DNA of 8,421 nucleotides from Actinomycetes bacterium. Its GTDB lineage: Bacteria; Actinomycetota; Actinomycetes; Actinomycetales; Microbacteriaceae. Made by a program: the position numbers and the translations under genes. Of the stretch, positions 6,801-8,421 are shown piece after piece (position 1 is the stretch's first letter; every line of letters starts with the position of its first letter). The stretch is from the NCBI GenBank assembly GCA_023457615.1, contig JAEWKY010000231.1, positions 1 to 8,421 on the forward strand, given 5' to 3'. The notes below the pieces were generated by a model. It searched no databases, was not told the origin of the DNA, and worked only from the letters and a program-made list of their open reading frames with translations.

Positions 6801-7397
6801 CTCGGGCTCTACGTGTCCGACCACCCGCTCGCGGGCCTCGAGCAGACGCTTGCGAAGCACGCGTCGCTCTCGATCGGCGACCTCGTCGCGGGGGAGGCCG
6901 CGAACGACGGCGAGACCGTGACGGTCGCCGGGCTGCTCACGAGCGTCCAGCACCGCACCGCGCGCGCCTCGGGCAACCCGTACGGCATGGTGACGATCGA
7001 GGACTTCGGCGGCGAGCTCACGGTGCTCTTCATGGGCAAGACCTACGCCGAGTTCGGCCCGTCGCTCCAGGGCGACTCGATCGTCGTCATCAAGGGCCGG
7101 GTCGCGACGCGCGACGACGGGCTCAACCTGCACGCCGTGAGCCTCTTCGTGCCCGACACCGGGGCGTCGCTCGGCTCCGGGCCGCTCGTCATCTCGGTGC
7201 CCGAGCACCGCGCGACGACGGAGGTCGTCTCGGCACTCAACGACGTGCTCATCCGGCATCGCGGCGACAACGAGGTGCGGCTGCGGCTCGTGCGCGGCGA
7301 CACCGCGCGGATGTTCGAGGTGCCCTTCCCGGTCACCGTCACGGCCGACCTCTACGGCGAGCTCAAGAGCCTCCTCGGACCGCACTGCGTGGTGTGA
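3873..7397 (+). CDS. dnaE: DNA polymerase III subunit alpha (DnaE1-type)
   Basis: The 1174-residue catalytic subunit of the replicative polymerase. Domains in order are PHP (about 8-290), palm/fingers/thumb (about 330-850), a helix-hairpin-helix region (about 850-915), an OB fold (about 1015-1095) and a C-terminal tau-binding-like domain. The PHP metal ligands look intact: HLHVHSEYSMLDG (12-24, with H14, H16, D23), TDHGN (46-50), GTEAY (71-75) and NDLHYTHA (223-230). Polymerase motifs include GPGRGSGAGSM (374-384), PDFDVDFDERRR (415-426, catalytic aspartates), KMDFLGLRNL (578-587, third aspartate D580), ALYRPGPMG (657-665), LRRAMGKKKK (728-737) and FNKAHSAAYG (776-785). This is DnaE1-type, as in mycobacteria where the PHP domain proofreads. 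QIGFDL (939-944) sits where a clamp-binding motif is expected but is not a clean consensus match. The GTG start has GGAG 5 bases upstream. A nearby ATG at 3868 is out of frame. Confidence 0.98.
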   Translation: MTGLSSAQSFVHLHVHSEYSMLDGAARVGQLMQAVNDHGMPAIAITDHGNNFGAFDFWRQATDAGIKPIIGTEAYVTPGTHRSDKTRVRWGNGGEDDVSGAGAYTHMTLFAETTEGMHNLFRLNSLASLEGYYFKPRMDRELLQRYAKGIIATTGCPSGEVQTRLRLGQYDEALRAAADFRDIFGKDNYFAEIMDHGLGIERRVMADVIRIAKELGIPLVATNDLHYTHAKDAGAHEILLCVQSGSTLADPNRFKFDANEFYLKSPAEMRQIFRDHPDACDNTLAIAERCEVEFDTSANYMPRYPVPEGETEQTWFVKEVEQGLAARYPAGVPDEVRAQAEYEIGVINQMGFPGYFLVVADFINWSKDNGIRVGPGRGSGAGSMAAYAMKITDLDPLRHGLIFERFLNPDRVSMPDFDVDFDERRRGEVIKYVTEKYGAERVAQIVTYGTIKSKQALKDAGRVLGFPFSMGEKLTKAMPAPIMAKDIPLAGITDPTHERYKEAADFRAILDVDPDARQVYETAMGLEGLKRQWGVHAAGVIMSSEPLIDIIPIMKREQDGQIVTQFDYPAAEALGLVKMDFLGLRNLTIIDDALDNIQANRGHRPVLEELEFDDPDAYALLARGDSLGVFQLDGGPMRALLKLMKPDNFEDISALIALYRPGPMGANSHTNYALRKNGLQPITPIHPEFADSLAEILDTTYGLIIYQEQVMAIAQKVAGFSLGEADILRRAMGKKKKSELDKQYESFSAGMTANGYSAAAISTLWEILVPFSDYAFNKAHSAAYGVISYWTAYLKAHYPAEYMAALLTSVGDARDKLAVYLNECRRMGIKVLPPDVNSSIAYFAAVGDDIRFGLGAVRNVGFAVVELVRRAREEKGAFTTFHDFLAKVPIQAANKRTVESLIKAGAFDSLGDTRRALIEIHEGAVEQEVKRKREEANGQIGFDLDSLWDELEHTVQLVPPKPEWNKRDKLAFEREMLGLYVSDHPLAGLEQTLAKHASLSIGDLVAGEAANDGETVTVAGLLTSVQHRTARASGNPYGMVTIEDFGGELTVLFMGKTYAEFGPSLQGDSIVVIKGRVATRDDGLNLHAVSLFVPDTGASLGSGPLVISVPEHRATTEVVSALNDVLIRHRGDNEVRLRLVRGDTARMFEVPFPVTVTADLYGELKSLLGPHCVV

Positions 7398-7401
7398 GCG
7401 A

Positions 7402-7412
7402 CCTCCTCCTCA
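7402..7412 (+). promoter_or_regulatory. CU-rich segment complementary to the padR ribosome site
   Basis: CCTCCTCCTCA, four bases after the dnaE stop, can pair with 7461-7472, which contains the padR AGGAGG. The pairing is 11 base pairs with one bulged T at 7466. A transcript reading through from dnaE could therefore hide the padR ribosome site, while one starting at the local promoter would lack this segment. The complementarity is seen directly; the regulatory role is inferred. Confidence 0.35.
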
Positions 7413-7416
7413 CTAC

Positions 7417-7450
7417 TTGATCTGATGTAGTACATCTGGCAGAGTAATTA
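7417..7450 (+). promoter_or_regulatory. Predicted padR promoter region
   Basis: This is the most AT-rich stretch of the window. A TTGATC box lies at 7417-7422 and TAATTA at 7445-7450. Their 22-base spacing is too long, so a better pairing may be CTGATG (7422-7427) with TAATTA at 17 bases. The -10 candidate sits inside the dyads listed separately, which fits repression by a dimeric regulator. Which hexamers are used cannot be settled from sequence alone. Confidence 0.4.
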
Positions 7451-7462
7451 CTGCACCAGATG
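7424..7462 (+). repeat. Nested dyads upstream of padR (probable PadR operator)
   Basis: One perfect palindrome is GATGTA-G-TACATC (7424-7436), containing the ATGT/ACAT halves common in PadR-family operators. A second, larger dyad is centred at 7447.5: arms CATCTGG (7433-7439) and CCAGATG (7456-7462) enclose the perfect palindrome AGTAATTACT (7443-7452), so 12 of 15 pairs match. The two dyads share TACATC. Together they cover the likely promoter up to 4 bases before the padR Shine-Dalgarno sequence, so autorepression is the natural inference. Confidence 0.6.
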
Positions 7463-7466
7463 AGGT

Positions 7467-7473
7467 AGGAGGG
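7467..7473 (+). promoter_or_regulatory. Ribosome binding site of padR
   Basis: AGGAGGG ends 6 bases before the ATG at 7480. It is a near-ideal Shine-Dalgarno sequence and the strongest in the window, and it decides the start. Confidence 0.85.
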
Positions 7474-7479
7474 CGCTCG

Positions 7480-7806
7480 ATGATCGGCAGCGATGTCATC
7501 CGCGGGTACATCGACCTGCTCGTCCTCGACTCCCTGCTCGACGAGCCGTCGTACGGCTACGCCGTCTCGAAGCGCATCGAGCTGCGCGCCGGCGGGCAGT
7601 ACGAGATCAAGGAGACGACCCTCTACGCGGCCATGCGCCGCCTGGAGCACTCGGGAGCGCTCGAGTCGTTCGCGGGCGAGGAGTCCGCGGGGCGGGCTCG
7701 CACCTACTACCGGGTGACCGCCGCGGGCAGGACCCTGTACCGCGAGAAGTGCGCGGAGTGGCACGAGACCGTGGAGGTCGTCGGTCGCTTCGTGCGGGAG
7801 GAGTAG
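7480..7806 (+). CDS. PadR-family transcriptional regulator
   Basis: A 108-residue cytoplasmic DNA-binding protein of the short PadR type (winged helix plus one C-terminal dimerisation helix). Residues 5-20 form helix 1. EPSYGYAVSKRI (22-33) is the characteristic second helix. ETTLYAAMRRLEHSGALES (45-63) is the recognition helix and following turn, with the conserved TLY. The wing is GRARTYYRVTAAGR (71-84), and a C-terminal helix runs to about 106. The ligand or signal is unknown; PadR repressors respond to varied small molecules or to partner proteins. The upstream dyads suggest autoregulation. The next gene encodes a HAAS-domain membrane protein, a pairing known for PadR regulators. Its stop is 3 bases from that start codon, and its last codons contain the neighbour's Shine-Dalgarno sequence, so the two are co-translated. 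Confidence 0.95.
   Translation: MIGSDVIRGYIDLLVLDSLLDEPSYGYAVSKRIELRAGGQYEIKETTLYAAMRRLEHSGALESFAGEESAGRARTYYRVTAAGRTLYREKCAEWHETVEVVGRFVREE
7799..7803 (+). promoter_or_regulatory. Ribosome binding site of the HAAS-domain gene
   Basis: AGGAG inside the last padR codons ends 6 bases before the ATG at 7810. It supports that start and tight coupling with padR. Confidence 0.75.
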
Positions 7807-7809
7807 ACG

Positions 7810-8421
7810 ATGGATGCCATCCGCCAGTACCTCGACCAGCTGTTCCGGTCGCTGCCGCGCACGGCCGAGGTGCGACGCGCCCACGGCGAGCTCGTGGCGA
7901 TGAGCGAGGACAGGTATCGCGAGCTGCGCGCCGAGGGCGCGAGCGACAACGAGGCGGTCGGGCGCGTCATCGCCCAGTTCGGCAACCTCGACGAGCTCGC
8001 CGACGACCTGGGCATCCGGCGCGAGGTCGATGCGCGCGGCGAGCAGGGCCCGATCGAGCTCTCCGAGACCGACGCGGAGGGCTTCCTCGCCAACCGCCGC
8101 ACCGGGGCCCGGTTCATCGGCGGCGGCATCGTCGCGGTGCTCCTCGGCGTCGCGGGATTCACCGTCGTGAGCCAGGCGGTGTTCGACGCCGACCCGGTCT
8201 CCGGCACCGCGCTCGGCCTCGCGATCCTCTTCCTGGGCATCGCGACCGGGGTCGGGCTGTTCGTGACCGGCGGGGTGTCGATGTCGCGGTTCGACCGGCT
8301 CGACGACCGGGAGCTGCGGCTCGAGCCGGAGACCGTCGCGCGCTTCGCCACGCTCCGCGAGCGCGAGACGGCGCGGTTCATCGCGGGTCTCGTCACCGGC
8401 ATCGTCGGCATCATCCTCGGC
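7810..8421 (+). CDS. HAAS-domain (permease prefix domain 1) membrane protein, 3' end outside window
   Basis: An open frame of 204 codons with no stop before the window ends. Residues 1-70 are a soluble helical domain: MDAIRQYLDQLFRSLP, the helix around ELVAMSEDRYRELRAEG (27-43), and AVGRVIAQFGNLDELADDLG (49-68). This matches the HAAS/permease-prefix (DUF1700-like) domain that accompanies PadR regulators. Hydrophobic segments follow at about 101-121, 134-156 and from about 188 to the cut end, with a charged loop (160-187) between the second and third. By family it likely relays a membrane or envelope signal to, or restrains, the adjacent PadR protein; the substrate or signal is unknown. It starts 3 bases after padR. 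Codon use resembles its neighbours, so there is no sign of recent transfer. The family call is firm; the function is inference. Confidence 0.85.
   Translation, partial: MDAIRQYLDQLFRSLPRTAEVRRAHGELVAMSEDRYRELRAEGASDNEAVGRVIAQFGNLDELADDLGIRREVDARGEQGPIELSETDAEGFLANRRTGARFIGGGIVAVLLGVAGFTVVSQAVFDADPVSGTALGLAILFLGIATGVGLFVTGGVSMSRFDRLDDRELRLEPETVARFATLRERETARFIAGLVTGIVGIILG

Noticed and set aside
3888..7385. A 1165-codon open frame on the - strand across almost all of dnaE
   Set aside because: High-GC coding DNA keeps opposite frames free of stops. The product is a low-complexity Arg/Val/Leu/Glu/Asp/His string without motifs, while the + frame is an unmistakable DnaE.
7389..7416. Short stem GTGAG/CTCAC around the dnaE stop as a terminator
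   Set aside because: Only five base pairs with a ten-base loop and no T-run, so it is too weak to call.
4592..7420. A 942-codon open frame on the + strand overlapping dnaE
   Set aside because: It is an Arg/Ala/Gly-rich shadow of dnaE in another frame, with no domain and no ribosome site.
1..8421. Search for tRNA or rRNA genes, CRISPR arrays, insertion sequences and attachment sites
   Set aside because: No spaced direct repeats, no transposase or integrase sequence, no cloverleaf or rRNA signature was seen on either strand.

Overview
The window looks like chromosomal DNA from a high-GC actinobacterium, most likely Micrococcales and probably Microbacteriaceae. The GC content is about 70% by eye, third codon positions are almost all G or C, GTG and TTG starts occur, and the gene order is the actinobacterial ftsZ/divIVA neighbourhood. 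The family assignment is inference from gene order and protein style. Every confident gene is on the + strand.

Positions 1-1341 hold the end of ftsZ (its conserved C-terminal peptide), yggS (a PLP-binding homeostasis protein) and sepF (the FtsZ membrane anchor). A 221-base gap (1342-1562) follows. It has no convincing gene, but it does contain a GC-rich hairpin, a near-perfect 23-base palindrome, a plausible promoter and a foldable leader. In mycobacteria and streptomycetes yggT lies at this point and yfiH/pgeF lies between ftsZ and yggS; both are absent here.

Positions 1563-3833 hold divIVA/wag31 (polar growth scaffold), lspA (signal peptidase II) and a RluD-type pseudouridine synthase. These three overlap end to end and look like one transcription unit. 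Positions 3873-7397 hold dnaE, the replicative polymerase alpha subunit, with an apparently intact PHP (proofreading) metal site.

Positions 7480-8421 hold a separate regulatory module: a short PadR-family repressor followed after 3 bases by a HAAS-domain membrane protein that runs off the window. The 82 bases between dnaE and padR are locally AT-rich. They carry nested dyads that look like an autoregulatory operator, and a CU-rich stretch complementary to the padR Shine-Dalgarno sequence.

The protein-coding content is ordinary housekeeping plus a known PadR/HAAS pairing. I see no mobile element, CRISPR array, tRNA, rRNA or clearly novel protein system. The points worth a second look are regulatory: the padR control region, the divIVA upstream region and an apparently enriched GGATGCC/GGCATCC word.
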